The translations under genes were made by a program, and so were the position numbers. The notes beneath the pieces were generated by a model that was not told the origin of the DNA, did not search any database, and worked only from the letters and a program-made list of their open reading frames with translations. A stretch of 64,000 nt of DNA, taken from Ralstonia sp. UNC404CL21Col. Its GTDB lineage: Bacteria; Pseudomonadota; Gammaproteobacteria; Burkholderiales; Burkholderiaceae. Where the stretch lies: the NCBI RefSeq assembly GCF_000620465.1, contig NZ_JIBE01000003.1, positions 186,001-250,000 on the forward strand, in the 5' to 3' direction. This document shows, piece after piece, positions 48,105 to 59,073 of the stretch (its first letter is position 1; each line of letters opens with the position of its first letter).

Positions 48105-50699
48105 TTAACGCCCCTTGGTCTTGCGCGGGGCCTTGCCTGCCACCTTGCGTGGCGCTGCAGTCTTGGCGCCACCCTTGGGCTTCGTGCCACGCGCCGCCTG
48201 CTTCTTACGCGCAGGTTTGGCGTGGGGATGGCCCGGGGGCAGTGCCCGGCCGCCCGGCTCGAAGACCGGCTGCTCTTCGATGACGCGATCCAACGTCTCG
48301 TCGAACGACTCCTCCGGCTTGGCCGTACCGCCCAGCAATGCTGCCAGCTGGCGCGGTTTCTTGCGGCCAACTGGCGGTGCCGGCGTCGCCACTGCAGCTT
48401 GCCGCGCGGCCGCGGCTTCCGGTGCGCCGGTCACCTTGGCCGGGCGCAGCGCCTTGGTCGAGGGCTCCTGGATCAGGCGGAAATCCATCTTCCGGGCATC
48501 CAGATCGACGCGCAGCAACTGCACGCGCACGCGGTCGGTCAACCGATAACGGATGCCCGTGCGCTCCCCGCGCAGCTCGTTGCGTGCTTCGTCGTATTGG
48601 AAGTAATCGCTGCCCAGCTCGGTCACGTGCACAAGGCCTTCCACATACAGCTCGTCAAGCTGCACGAAGATGCCGAATGAAGTGACGGCGCTGACGGTGC
48701 CCGAGAACTCGTTGCCGAGCTTGTCGCGCATGAAGTAGCACTTGAGCCAAGCCTCGACGTCGCGCGAGGCTTCGTCGGCGCGGCGTTCGTTGGCGGAGCA
48801 ATGCACCCCAAGCTCATGCCAGATCGCTTCGACCTTGGCCTTGTTGACGACCGCAGCCGGCACGCCTTTCTCGGCTTCGGCCTGCAAACGCCGCGCCTTG
48901 GGCGATAGCGCGCTGTTCAACTGCACGCCCGGCGCCAACGCCGGCACATAACGCGTGCGATTCAGGATCGCCTTGATGGAGCGATGCACCAGCAAGTCAG
49001 GGTAGCGGCGGATCGGGCTGGTGAAGTGCGCATACGCCGGATACGCCAGGCCAAAGTGGCCGATGTTGTCCGGGCTGTAGACCGCCTGCTGCATCGAGCG
49101 CAGCAGCATGGTCTGCAGCATCGGTGCGTCGGGGCGGGCGGCCACCTTTTCCATCAGTTCGGCGTAATCGGCGGCCTGCGGCTTGTCACCGCCGCCCAGC
49201 GTCAAGCCGCTGGTTTTCAGGAACGCGCGCAGCGCCTGCAGCTTTTCTTCGGTCGGGCCTGCGTGAACGCGGTACAGCGCCGGGTGCTTGTATTTCTCGA
49301 GCATCTCGGCCGCACAGACGTTGGCCGTCAACATGCACTCCTCGATCAGCCGGTGCGCGTCGTTGCGGGTGCGCGGCAGGATCTGCTCGATCTTGCCCTG
49401 CGCGTTGCAGACGATGTACGTCTCGGTGGTGTCGAAGTCAATCGCGCCACGCTCACGGCGCGCCTTGAGCAGCGTCTGATACAGCTCGTACAGCTCCTGC
49501 AGATGCGGCACCAGCGGCGCCCGCTTGGCCGCTTCCGGACCCTTCACGTTCGACAGGATCGCCCAGACCTCGTTGTAGGTCAGGCGCGCCTTAGAGTGCA
49601 TCACCGCCGGATAGAACTGATAAGCCTTGATCTCGCCCTTGGCCGTGATCACCGCGTCGCAGACCATGCACAGGCGGTCCACTTCGGGGTTCAGAGAGCA
49701 CAAACCGTTGGAAAGCTTCTCGGGCAGCATCGGAATCACGCGGCGCGGGAAGTAGACCGAAGTCGCACGATCAATGGCGTCTGCATCCAGCGGATGCCCG
49801 GGCCGCACGTAATGCGACACGTCGGCAATCGCCACAATCAGACGCCAGCCCTTGCTGCGGCCAATCTTGACGGGCTCCGCGTAGACGGCGTCGTCAAAGT
49901 CGCGTGCATCTTCACCATCGATGGTGACCAGCGGCACATCGCGCAAGTCGATGCGGCCGGCCAGATCGGCGTCGCGCACCACGTCCGGCAGCGCCTCTGC
50001 CTCGCGTTGTGTCGGCTCCGAAAACTCGTGCGGCACGCCGTACTTTCGCACCGCGATTTCGATCTCCATGCCCGGGTCGTCGATCTCACCCAGCACCTCG
50101 ACCACGCGGCCGATCGGCTGCACGTAGCGGTCCGGATATTCCAGGATCTCCACGCTCACCACCTGGCCGACCTTGGCCTTGCCCTGCCCCTTCGGCGCGA
50201 TCAGGATGTCGCGGCCCAGACGCTTGTCTTCGGGCGCCACGACCAGCGTGCCGCTTTCCGAGAGCAACCGGCCGATAACGCGCTTGTTGGCGCGCTGCAG
50301 GATCTCGACGATCTGCCCTTCCGAACGCCCGCGGCGATCGTAGCCGACGGCGCGCACCAGGGCGCGGTCGCCGTGCATGGCCTTCTGCATCTCTCGTTCT
50401 GGCAGGAAGATGTCGGGCTCGCCGTCATCGCGGACGAAAAAGCCGAAGCCATCGCGATGGCCAATGACGCGGCCTTCGATGAAATTGGGCTGGTGCGCCA
50501 GTTCGTAGCGCCCCTTGCGGTTGAGTTCGATCTGACCATCCCGCTCCATGGCGGTCAGACGCTTGATAAAGCCGTCATGCTCCTTGCGCGTGACCGACAG
50601 CGCCTTGGCAATGTCGGTGGCAGACAGCGGAGACCCCGACGTGCGCAGCACACCGAGGATTTCCTCGCGGCTCGGGATCGGATAAGTCGGTTGATTCAA
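48105..50699 (-). CDS. rnr: Ribonuclease R
   Basis: 3'-5' exoribonuclease of 864 residues able to degrade structured RNA. There is an N-terminal helix-turn-helix-like domain (REEILGVLRTSGSPLSATDIA), then two cold-shock domains. The RNB domain has catalytic Asp residues in TIDGEDARDFDDAVYA, with SNGLCSLNPEVDR downstream. The S1 domain is around 650-735. The last 100 residues are Lys/Arg/Ala-rich, a basic tail. It is upstream of rlmB and divergent from tRNA-Leu. Confidence 0.96.
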   Translation of the reverse strand: MNQPTYPIPSREEILGVLRTSGSPLSATDIAKALSVTRKEHDGFIKRLTAMERDGQIELNRKGRYELAHQPNFIEGRVIGHRDGFGFFVRDDGEPDIFLPEREMQKAMHGDRALVRAVGYDRRGRSEGQIVEILQRANKRVIGRLLSESGTLVVAPEDKRLGRDILIAPKGQGKAKVGQVVSVEILEYPDRYVQPIGRVVEVLGEIDDPGMEIEIAVRKYGVPHEFSEPTQREAEALPDVVRDADLAGRIDLRDVPLVTIDGEDARDFDDAVYAEPVKIGRSKGWRLIVAIADVSHYVRPGHPLDADAIDRATSVYFPRRVIPMLPEKLSNGLCSLNPEVDRLCMVCDAVITAKGEIKAYQFYPAVMHSKARLTYNEVWAILSNVKGPEAAKRAPLVPHLQELYELYQTLLKARRERGAIDFDTTETYIVCNAQGKIEQILPRTRNDAHRLIEECMLTANVCAAEMLEKYKHPALYRVHAGPTEEKLQALRAFLKTSGLTLGGGDKPQAADYAELMEKVAARPDAPMLQTMLLRSMQQAVYSPDNIGHFGLAYPAYAHFTSPIRRYPDLLVHRSIKAILNRTRYVPALAPGVQLNSALSPKARRLQAEAEKGVPAAVVNKAKVEAIWHELGVHCSANERRADEASRDVEAWLKCYFMRDKLGNEFSGTVSAVTSFGIFVQLDELYVEGLVHVTELGSDYFQYDEARNELRGERTGIRYRLTDRVRVQLLRVDLDARKMDFRLIQEPSTKALRPAKVTGAPEAAAARQAAVATPAPPVGRKKPRQLAALLGGTAKPEESFDETLDRVIEEQPVFEPGGRALPPGHPHAKPARKKQAARGTKPKGGAKTAAPRKVAGKAPRKTKGR

Positions 50700-50716
50700 T
50701 TTTTTCTTCTAGAGTG

Positions 50717-50745
50717 TTGACAGGATCGCTGGATCCCGTAATAAT
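50717..50745 (+). promoter_or_regulatory. Sigma-70 promoter of tRNA-Leu
   Basis: TTGACA at 50717-50722 and AATAAT at 50740-50745 are separated by 17 bp. Transcription would begin near 50752, about 18 nt before the tRNA. Confidence 0.8.
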
Positions 50746-50769
50746 TACAGCTTCGGTACACGCACACCT

Positions 50770-50854
<85 letters not shown>

Positions 50855-50863
50855 GAGTTTAGG

Positions 50864-50897
50864 AACGGCGCAACGCAAGTTGCGCCGTTTTTCTTTT
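50864..50897 (+). terminator. Terminator of tRNA-Leu
   Basis: A perfect 11-bp stem, AACGGCGCAAC with GTTGCGCCGTT, around a GCAA (GNRA) loop, followed by a T-rich tract. Confidence 0.92.
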
Positions 50898-51224
50898 CCG
50901 CGACCGGATTATCGTTATTCAGTAGCTGACGCGACATTCCGCGAAGGACGACGTGCATTGTGTCTTGGCTATCACGCCAGGGCCGAGCCAGGATCACCGG
51001 CCTCACCTGCCCTAGACGCTGGGTGGGTTCAAAGCCTGGCACATCGACATCGATGCACCACGCTTCGATCAACCGCGCTGCTCGTATTGGCATGTCCTGC
51101 AAAGCCAATCCGTACGCGGGTTTCGGGCCAATGTTGCGGCCCGTGACGTCAGGTTACCGAAGTGGCACGCACGACGCAAGCCGCACACGCCACTCCATTC
51201 ACACTCGACGCAATCGACCAACGC
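50898..51224. other. Gene-free stretch between tRNA-Leu and the phosphoribosyltransferase gene
   Basis: About 330 bp without a supported gene. A minus-strand open frame (51108 to inside the tRNA) is mostly antisense to the tRNA at its end and has no clear ribosome site. It starts at TTG, so I reject it as a gene. tRNA 3' flanks are frequent integration sites, but I saw no repeat of the tRNA 3' end, so there is no evidence of an integrated element. Confidence 0.5.
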
Positions 51225-51797
51225 TCAAGCCGCCGATGCTTCGCCGTTACCGGCCGAACGCGACTTGCCGCGCTTGATCCACGCCGCCAGGTTGTGAGGA
51301 CGCAGCGTGTCGTACTCCTCGAACGGCTGATGGATCCACGGATTGGTCGCAAGAAACTGCACGGCGTAATCCGGTTTGATCTTCGAGCATGCCTTGTGCC
51401 ACAGCACAGCGGTGCGCACGTCGGTCACGGCCGGATAGCGCTCCTTCAGGTGACGCCCGACACGCTCAAGCGTGACGCCCGAATCCACCAGATCGTCCAC
51501 CAGCAAGACGCGGCCCGACAGCTCGCCACGGGTCATCGTGATGTACTGTGCGATGTCGAGATCGCCCTGCTGCGTGCCGGCGGCTTCGCGATAGCTGCTA
51601 GTTGCCAGGATGGCCAACGGCAGGTCGTAGATGCGCGAAAGCTGATCGCCAACACGCAGGCCGCCACGCGCCAGGCACAGGATCTTGTCGAACTTCCAGC
51701 CCGACTCGTGCACGATGAGCGCCAGACGCTCGATCAGGCCATGGTAGTCATCCCAAGACACCCACAGGTGCGAGTCGTCGTTGATCGGCTGGTTCAT
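51225..51797 (-). CDS. Purine phosphoribosyltransferase (hypoxanthine/guanine type)
   Basis: Type I phosphoribosyltransferase of 190 residues. The PRPP-binding motif is RVLLVDDLVDSGVTLE, preceded by CLARGGLRVGDQLSRIY. It most resembles hypoxanthine/xanthine-guanine salvage enzymes. The frame is open far upstream into purA, but the ATG at 51797 (MNQPINDDSHLWVSWDD) has AGAGG upstream and fits the family length. Its place next to purA supports a purine salvage role. Confidence 0.85.
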   Translation of the reverse strand: MNQPINDDSHLWVSWDDYHGLIERLALIVHESGWKFDKILCLARGGLRVGDQLSRIYDLPLAILATSSYREAAGTQQGDLDIAQYITMTRGELSGRVLLVDDLVDSGVTLERVGRHLKERYPAVTDVRTAVLWHKACSKIKPDYAVQFLATNPWIHQPFEEYDTLRPHNLAAWIKRGKSRSAGNGEASAA

Positions 51798-51913
51798 GGT
51801 GTACCTCTTCGTATCGTAAATGCGGCGTGAGTTGCCGCTATCGTGTTCTATGAAAAACGGCGCCCCATGCAAATTCGCCCGGCGAATCACCGGGCGAATC
51901 TGGGAGCAACGCG

Positions 51914-53272
<1,359 letters not shown>

Positions 53273-53349
53273 TTAAAAACGTATTCTACCCTTGTTGCCA
53301 GGGGCTTCCCTGAAATTACGGGGTATTTACACAACGTTATGCAACAGCC

Positions 53350-54513
53350 TCAGATCGAAGCGTTGCGGGGCTTGACGATCCAGCGACCGCCCTCTTCGAC
53401 GAGCTGCCGGTCGTAGGCGAATTCCTCCAGGTCTTCCGGGTGGCCCGGCAGCGACTGGATCACGATTTCGCCCGCAGCGCGCAACGCGGCAATCGCCTCG
53501 CGCAGCTTGGCATCACCCGACCAAGGCGCATGGATGGCAGCGGCGCGTGCCTCCACCGGCGAGATACCCGCCACTTCGCGCAGGTCCAGTGAAAAACCAG
53601 TCGCCGGGCGGGCGCGGCCGAACGCCTCGCCGACCTTGTCATACCGGCCACCGCGCGCCACGGCATTCGGCACACCGGCCACATAGGCAGCAAACATCAC
53701 ACCGCTGTGGTAGTGGTAGCCGCGCAGATCGGCCAGATCGATGTTGACGGTCGCCCCGCCTGCACGCTCGGCCAGCGTAGCCAAGTCGTCCAGCGCGCGG
53801 CCGATGGCGGGCAACGCCGGCAACTGCTTGCGAGCAAGCGCAAGCACGTCGACGCCGCCGTACAGCGCCGGCAGCAGATTGATGGCGTCGCGCTGGGCCG
53901 CCGGAAGATCGGCCGTGATGGCACGCAAAGCGGGCACGTCCTTGGCGGCCAGCGCCGTGAAGAGATCGTCCTGAATGCGTGCGGCAATCGGCGATTGCTC
54001 CAGCAACGCGGCCACCACGCCGACGTGACAGAGATCCAGACGCACATCGGCCAGACCCGCGGCCGACAGCGCGGCGAGCATCAGCTCCTGGATTTCCAGA
54101 TCGGCTTCCAGCCCAGCGTGGCCATAGATTTCCGCACCGATCTGCAGCGGCTCACGGGTGACGTGAAATCCACTCGGACGCGTATGCAATACCGACCCGG
54201 CGTAGCACAAGCGCGTGACGCCGGCGCGGTTCAGCAAATGCGCATCGATGCGCGCCACTTGCGGTGTGATGTCGGCACGCAGGCCAATGGTGCGGCCGGA
54301 AAGTTGGTCGACCAGCTTGAATGTCTTCAAATCGAGGTCATGCCCAGTGCCGGAGAGCAGCGACTCGATGTATTCCAGCATCGGCGGCATGACGAGTTCG
54401 TAGCCGTAAGTGCGGAACAGGTCGAGCATGCAGCGGCGCAACTCTTCGATCTTGCGCGCCTCGGAAGGCAGCACATCAGCAATGGATTCAGGCAGCAGCC
54501 AATTGGTCGGCAT
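53350..54513 (-). CDS. hisZ: ATP phosphoribosyltransferase regulatory subunit HisZ
   Basis: HisRS-like protein of 387 residues that has lost aminoacylation and acts as the regulatory partner of short-form HisG. The N-terminal class II fold starts [37 protein letters not shown] is the motif 2 region, and [14 protein letters not shown] takes the place of the HisRS A-loop. hisG is not in the window. It sits in the hflXKC-purA run, as in other betaproteobacteria. Confidence 0.94.
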   Translation of the reverse strand: MPTNWLLPESIADVLPSEARKIEELRRCMLDLFRTYGYELVMPPMLEYIESLLSGTGHDLDLKTFKLVDQLSGRTIGLRADITPQVARIDAHLLNRAGVTRLCYAGSVLHTRPSGFHVTREPLQIGAEIYGHAGLEADLEIQELMLAALSAAGLADVRLDLCHVGVVAALLEQSPIAARIQDDLFTALAAKDVPALRAITADLPAAQRDAINLLPALYGGVDVLALARKQLPALPAIGRALDDLATLAERAGGATVNIDLADLRGYHYHSGVMFAAYVAGVPNAVARGGRYDKVGEAFGRARPATGFSLDLREVAGISPVEARAAAIHAPWSGDAKLREAIAALRAAGEIVIQSLPGHPEDLEEFAYDRQLVEEGGRWIVKPRNASI

Positions 54514-54571
54514 GACGGTCTCGCTCGGGAGTCTGGTACGGCAGAAATTCGGTAAAAACGCAGGAAGTGCG

Positions 54572-54772
54572 CTAGCGATGCAGCAACCGCAGGAGGATCA
54601 GCCCAATCGCCATCGACACCAGGCCGATCACGCGAAGCTTTTCGTCGGGCAGATCGGTCAGCGTCTGGAACGCGCGTCGCCAGGCTTGTGGCGCCACGAA
54701 CGGCAGAATGCCCTCGAAAACGAGCACCAGCGCGCACGCTGCCAGCAAAACGTTGGGTAGTGACTCTTCCAT
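54572..54772 (-). CDS. DUF2065 small membrane protein
   Basis: Protein of 66 residues with two hydrophobic helices: [20 protein letters not shown] and [18 protein letters not shown]. The [12 protein letters not shown] segment marks the DUF2065 (YjeT-like) family, which occurs beside hflC in many proteobacteria. Its function is unknown. The start at 54772 is the second in-frame ATG, chosen for the family N-terminus. A terminator-like hairpin separates it from hflC. Confidence 0.88.
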   Translation of the reverse strand: MEESLPNVLLAACALVLVFEGILPFVAPQAWRRAFQTLTDLPDEKLRVIGLVSMAIGLILLRLLHR

Positions 54773-54793
54773 GGGATGCGGTTGGCGAACGAA

Positions 54794-54815
54794 CAAAACC
54801 CCGGCAAGCCGGGGT
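54794..54815 (-). terminator. Terminator-like hairpin after hflC
   Basis: On the minus strand CCCCGGC-TT-GCCGGGG is followed by TTTTGTT, about 35 bp after the hflC stop and before the DUF2065 gene. It may partly separate hflXKC from hisZ-purA expression. Confidence 0.75.
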
Positions 54816-54848
54816 CTGTCCGCCTCAAATGATCAGCGACGCATTGTA

Positions 54849-55763
54849 CTAGCGATGGCGCCCCGTCTGGGCAGCCGGTGCCGCCGCCGAGTTGCCGCCG
54901 TTCGGGCTGCGCATGTATTTGAAGAAATCGTTGTTCGGCTGCAGCACCATCACGTCCTTCCGATCGCGGAACGACGCGCGATACGCTTCCATGGAGCGCC
55001 AGAATGCGGCGAACTGCGGATCGCGGCCAAATGCATCGGCATAAATATCTGCCGCGCGGGCGTCGCCCTCACCCTTGATCTTCTGCGCATCACGGTAGGC
55101 ATCGGCGAGGACGACTTCGCGCTGACGATCGGCATCGGCGCGAATCTTTTCGCCCTCGGCGGCACCCGTTGATCGCAGCTCATTGGCCACACGCTTACGC
55201 TCGGCCTCCATGCGGCGATAGACGGACTCTGTCACGCTGGCCAGCAGATCGACACGCTTCAGGCGCACATCGATGATGTCTACGCCGACGGACTTGCCAT
55301 ACTCCTGCACGCCTTTGAGGATGCTCTGCATCACGGCTTCACGATCGGTCGAGACCACATCGGACACTGTGCGGCGCGCAAACTCATCGCGGGCAATGGA
55401 GTTGATCTTCTGCGTCATGCTGTCTTGCGCGAGGCGGTTATCGCCTTTGAAGCTGACGTAGAACAGACGCGGATCAGACACGCGCCACTTCACAAACCAG
55501 TCGACCAGCAGGTTCTTCTTCTCCGCCGTGATGAAACGATCGGCGCCGGCGACATCGATGGTCTGCAGGCGCTTATCCATGAACACAACGTTCTGCAGCG
55601 GCGGCGGGAGCTTGAAATGCAGCCCCGGCTCCTTGATGACCTGCTTGATCTCACCAAAGGCGAACACCACGGCGTACTGCCGTTGATCCACCACGAATAC
55701 CACCGACGAAAACACCGCCAGGGCAATGACCAGCGCCACGAAGGCAGAAATCAGACGATTCAT
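54849..55763 (-). CDS. hflC: FtsH modulator HflC
   Basis: SPFH/band-7 membrane protein of 304 residues forming the HflKC complex around FtsH in the periplasm-facing membrane. There is one N-terminal transmembrane helix (about 5-25, FVALVIALAVFSSVVFVVDQ) followed by the SPFH domain (QYAVVFAFGEIKQV) and a coiled coil (RMEAERKRVANELRSTGAAE). It lies 12 bp after hflK. Confidence 0.96.
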   Translation of the reverse strand: MNRLISAFVALVIALAVFSSVVFVVDQRQYAVVFAFGEIKQVIKEPGLHFKLPPPLQNVVFMDKRLQTIDVAGADRFITAEKKNLLVDWFVKWRVSDPRLFYVSFKGDNRLAQDSMTQKINSIARDEFARRTVSDVVSTDREAVMQSILKGVQEYGKSVGVDIIDVRLKRVDLLASVTESVYRRMEAERKRVANELRSTGAAEGEKIRADADRQREVVLADAYRDAQKIKGEGDARAADIYADAFGRDPQFAAFWRSMEAYRASFRDRKDVMVLQPNNDFFKYMRSPNGGNSAAAPAAQTGRHR

Positions 55764-55775
55764 AGTGCCCTCCTG

Positions 55776-57152
55776 TTAGCGCGAATCACGGTCACGGTTG
55801 CGCAGTGCTTCGCGCGAGCGCGAGTCTGCGTCATTGGCCGGTGACGGATTGGAGGGGGTCGGTACGCCCTGCGCAGAACCGCTGTCCTGCGCTGAGGCGC
55901 CAGGCGCCGCTGCCGGACGGGAGCTGTCGCCCTGCGTTTGCGCGATCAGCTTGTCCAGCGGCAAATACAACAGGCTGCCATTGCTCTGGTCGACCATGAC
56001 CTTGGTCGAGTTGGAGTAAATGTCCTGCATGGTTTCCAGATAAATGCGATCGCGCGTAACCTGCGGCGCCTTCGCATATTCGCGTTGCACCGAGGCAAAG
56101 CGGGCCGCATCACCCTCCGCCCGTGCGATAACACGTGCCTTGTAGCCTTGCGCCTCTTCACCCAGACGGGCGGCCGTACCCTTGGCACGCGGCACCACGT
56201 CATTGGCGTAAGCCTGACCTTCGGAGATGGCACGCTCGCGATCCTGGCCCGCCTTGGTCACATCATCGAATGCGGCCTGCACCTGCTCCGGCGGCTGCAC
56301 GCTCTGCACGTTGACGCTGAGGATGCGGATGCCTGTCTTGTAAGCCGACAGGATGCGTTGAATCGATTCCGCGAGATTGCGACCAACCGCATCGCGACCT
56401 TCGTACAGCACCGCGTCCATCTTGTTGCGGCCGACGATCTCGCGCACCGACGTCTCGGCCGCCTGTGTCACCAATTCTTCATCGCCGCCGCGGTCCGTAC
56501 GGTTGTAGAACAGGTAATCGACCGGGTTGGCAATGTTGTACTGAACCGAGAAGCGCACGTCGACGATGTTCTCGTCCTGCGTGAGCATCGAGGAGTCTTT
56601 CAGGTTCGTGTCCTTGATCTGGGTCGTCCGACCGATTTCAAGCGTGCGCACGCCCGACAGGTTTACGATTTCGTGCGACTCGATCGGGTACGGCAGACGC
56701 CAATTGATACCCGGCGTTGCCAGATACTTGAAGCGACCGAACTGCAGGATCACGCCTGTCTGGCCTTCCTGCACGATAAAGAAACCGCTGGCCAGCCACA
56801 GGCCAACCAGCACCGCCAGCAGCACGCCGACGCCCAGCCCCGAGCCACCTCGGCTGCTACCGGGACGCAGCGGCGTGGGACCGTCGTTACCGTTACCGCT
56901 ATCCTTGCGGCCGAACAGGTTGTTCAGACGGCGATTGAAGTCGCGCCACAGCTCGTCAAGGTCGGGGGGGCCATCCTGGGGCGGCTTGCTTTGGCGCTTC
57001 GGCTCATCTTTGTCTTCGCGCTCGGCGTTGTTGTCATCGCCGCGACCCCACCGGGGATCATTCAGCGAAAGCAGCACGCGCAAGCGGTGCCACAAACCTC
57101 GCGCCGAACGCGGCGAGGCCATGGAAGAAGACTGGGTCGAAATCTCGGGCAT
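55776..57152 (-). CDS. hflK: FtsH modulator HflK
   Basis: SPFH/band-7 protein of 458 residues and partner of HflC. The N-terminal cytoplasmic region is Gly/Asp/Asn/Lys-rich, with PPDLDELWRDFNRRLNNLFG as in HflK. One helix follows (GVGVLLAVLVGLWLASGFF), then the SPFH domain (QTGVILQFGRFKYLATPG) and a coiled coil. The start is uncertain. ATG 57152 (MPEISTQSS) is given, but ATG 57203, 5 bp after hflX ends and with AGAGGG at ideal spacing, would add 17 residues. The C-terminus is Ser/Asp/Arg-rich. Confidence 0.94.
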   Translation of the reverse strand: MPEISTQSSSMASPRSARGLWHRLRVLLSLNDPRWGRGDDNNAEREDKDEPKRQSKPPQDGPPDLDELWRDFNRRLNNLFGRKDSGNGNDGPTPLRPGSSRGGSGLGVGVLLAVLVGLWLASGFFIVQEGQTGVILQFGRFKYLATPGINWRLPYPIESHEIVNLSGVRTLEIGRTTQIKDTNLKDSSMLTQDENIVDVRFSVQYNIANPVDYLFYNRTDRGGDEELVTQAAETSVREIVGRNKMDAVLYEGRDAVGRNLAESIQRILSAYKTGIRILSVNVQSVQPPEQVQAAFDDVTKAGQDRERAISEGQAYANDVVPRAKGTAARLGEEAQGYKARVIARAEGDAARFASVQREYAKAPQVTRDRIYLETMQDIYSNSTKVMVDQSNGSLLYLPLDKLIAQTQGDSSRPAAAPGASAQDSGSAQGVPTPSNPSPANDADSRSREALRNRDRDSR

Positions 57153-57207
57153 GAGCGGTCGGGCTTGTCCTGATTGTCTGACTGCGAAGAAGTAACGGGG
57201 CATTCTA

Positions 57208-58461
57208 TCAGCCCTCTTCGTCACCTTTGACGGAAGAACCGCTGCTCGGCAAGCTTTGCGACAGTTCGTCACGGTGCTCCGGCAGCAAATCGCGGCGCGT
57301 GTCGAAGCGCGGATCGAAATCGCCGCCATGCGACGCGGGGTGCTCACGCAGGCGGATCGCGGTCTCGACCAGCGCTTCGCGCAACAGATCAAGCCCGATT
57401 CCTTCGATGGCGGAAACGAACACGCGCCGCACGGCGCCGGTCTCGTCGCGCTCGATACGCGGGCCAGCGACGCGCAGCTCCTCCGCCGCGTCGATCTTGT
57501 TCATCACCAGAATCTGGGGGATGCCGCTGGCGTTGATTTCATCCAGCACGCGATCGACCTGCTCCATCTGCTCGTGCTTGACGGTGCTGGCGGCGTCCAC
57601 CACGTGCAGCAGCACGTCGGCGTGCACCGTTTCTTCCAACGTGGCGCGGAAGGCGGCCACCAACTGCGTCGGCAAATCGCGGATAAAACCCACCGTATCC
57701 GACAGCACCACATTGCCCAGCCCCTCGAGGTACAGCCGGCGGGAGGTGGTGTCCAGCGTGGCAAACAGCTGGTTGGCAGCGTACGCGCGCGCCTTGGTCA
57801 GCGCATTGAACAGTGTCGATTTGCCGGCGTTGGTATAACCGACCAACGAGACAGAAAAAGCGTCGTTGCGGCTGCGCGAACGGCGCTGCGTGTCATGCTG
57901 ACGTTGGAGTTTGTCCAACTCGGACGACAGACGCTTGGCGCGCTCATCGAGCATCCGGCGATCCAGCTCGAGCTGACGTTCACCCGGGCCGCCGCGCAGG
58001 CCGACGCCGCCCTTCTGACGCTCCAAGTGACTCCACGCCCGGACCAACCGGGCTGCCTGGTAACGCACGCGCGCCAGTTCGACCTGCACCTTGCCCACGT
58101 GGCTTTGCGCGCGCTGGCTGAAGATGTCGAGGATAAGGCCGGTCCGGTCTACCACGTGGCGACCGAAAAAGCGCTCGAGGTTACGCTGCTGAGCGGGGCT
58201 CAGCGCGTGGTTGAAGATGACGATCTCTGCGTCTTCCTCGTCGGCAGCGATCCTCACCTCTTCCGCCTTGCCGGCGCCGATGAACAGCGCGGCGTCGGGC
58301 CTCGAGCGCTTGCCCGTGACGGCGCGCACCGGCTCAGAACCGGCCGTCGAGGCCAGGAGCGCCAGTTCGCTCAAACTTTCCTGAAAATCGTGTTTGCCGA
58401 AATCGACGGCGACCAAAATGGCGCGCGTCGGCTCCGAGCTGGAGGTGGGATGGGATGCCAA
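57208..58461 (-). CDS. hflX: Ribosome-associated GTPase HflX
   Basis: GTPase of 417 residues of the Obg/HflX class that splits stalled 70S ribosomes. The N-terminal HflX domain includes FNHALSPAQQRNLE and the glycine-rich GGVGLRGGPGERQLE. The G domain has G1 GYTNAGKSTLFN, G3 DTVGF and G4 MNKID. It lies between hfq and hflK, a classic order. Confidence 0.96.
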   Translation of the reverse strand: MASHPTSSSEPTRAILVAVDFGKHDFQESLSELALLASTAGSEPVRAVTGKRSRPDAALFIGAGKAEEVRIAADEEDAEIVIFNHALSPAQQRNLERFFGRHVVDRTGLILDIFSQRAQSHVGKVQVELARVRYQAARLVRAWSHLERQKGGVGLRGGPGERQLELDRRMLDERAKRLSSELDKLQRQHDTQRRSRSRNDAFSVSLVGYTNAGKSTLFNALTKARAYAANQLFATLDTTSRRLYLEGLGNVVLSDTVGFIRDLPTQLVAAFRATLEETVHADVLLHVVDAASTVKHEQMEQVDRVLDEINASGIPQILVMNKIDAAEELRVAGPRIERDETGAVRRVFVSAIEGIGLDLLREALVETAIRLREHPASHGGDFDPRFDTRRDLLPEHRDELSQSLPSSGSSVKGDEEG

Positions 58462-58534
58462 ACGGGGGAATAGAGAAGGGAGAAACGGGGTGGGTGCGTC
58501 CCGCCGCGCGGAGGGCGGCGGGAGCGAGGCAGAA

Positions 58535-58774
58535 TCAGGCGTCAGGCGCGTCGTCCACGCGGAAATTCACGGCACGGGCCGGCACCACGGTGGAGATTGC
58601 GTGCTTGTACACCATCTGCGTCACGGTGTTACGCAGGAGCACGACGTATTGGTCGAACGACTCGATGTTGCCTTGCAGCTTGATACCGTTGACGAGGTAG
58701 ATCGACACCGGCACATGCTCCTTACGCAGCGCATTCAGAAACGGGTCTTGTAGCAATTGCCCTTTGTTGCTCAT
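58535..58774 (-). CDS. hfq: RNA chaperone Hfq
   Basis: Sm-like RNA chaperone of 79 residues. The Sm1 motif region runs [20 protein letters not shown] to [20 protein letters not shown], and Sm2 has [14 protein letters not shown]. The C-terminal tail after the Sm core is short ([10 protein letters not shown]), unlike the long tail of E. coli Hfq (102 residues). It precedes hflX by 73 bp. Confidence 0.97.
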   Translation of the reverse strand: MSNKGQLLQDPFLNALRKEHVPVSIYLVNGIKLQGNIESFDQYVVLLRNTVTQMVYKHAISTVVPARAVNFRVDDAPDA

Positions 58775-59073
58775 GGCACACTCCAGATTTATAGGTTTAG
58801 TGGTGGGTTATGGGGCTAGGAAGCCCGGGTTCAAGCAGGCGACGCAAAAAAAGTTCGTCAAAAGAGTCGGCCAGACGCGTCCAAATGACGCCAATGGCGC
58901 CTGGATTTGTAGACACCAAGCGCCATGTCTCGAGAATTTAGCCTTAGAAATCAGGGAAAGCAAACGGAAAACCGAAGACCCCGCCATATGAAATGGCTCG
59001 GCCTTTTTGGTCATCCTCCGTTCGAATGCCCCGCATCACACGCTCCCGCCGTCGAGCGCCACCCGCGCGGCGC
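58775..59073. promoter_or_regulatory. der-hfq intergenic region
   Basis: About 300 bp upstream of hfq and downstream of der. It should contain the hfq promoter, but I could not place convincing -35/-10 elements. A small hairpin, GCCAT-ATGAA-ATGGC, near 58983-58997 is followed on the plus strand by a T run. No gene was found. Confidence 0.4.

Noticed and set aside
50855-51224. Possible integrated element at the 3' end of tRNA-Leu
   Set aside because: No duplicated tRNA end, integrase or atypical gene was seen in the flank. The next genes are ordinary purine genes.
58808-59014. 68-codon minus-strand frame upstream of hfq
   Set aside because: No ribosome site or conserved features. It lies in the expected hfq promoter and leader region.
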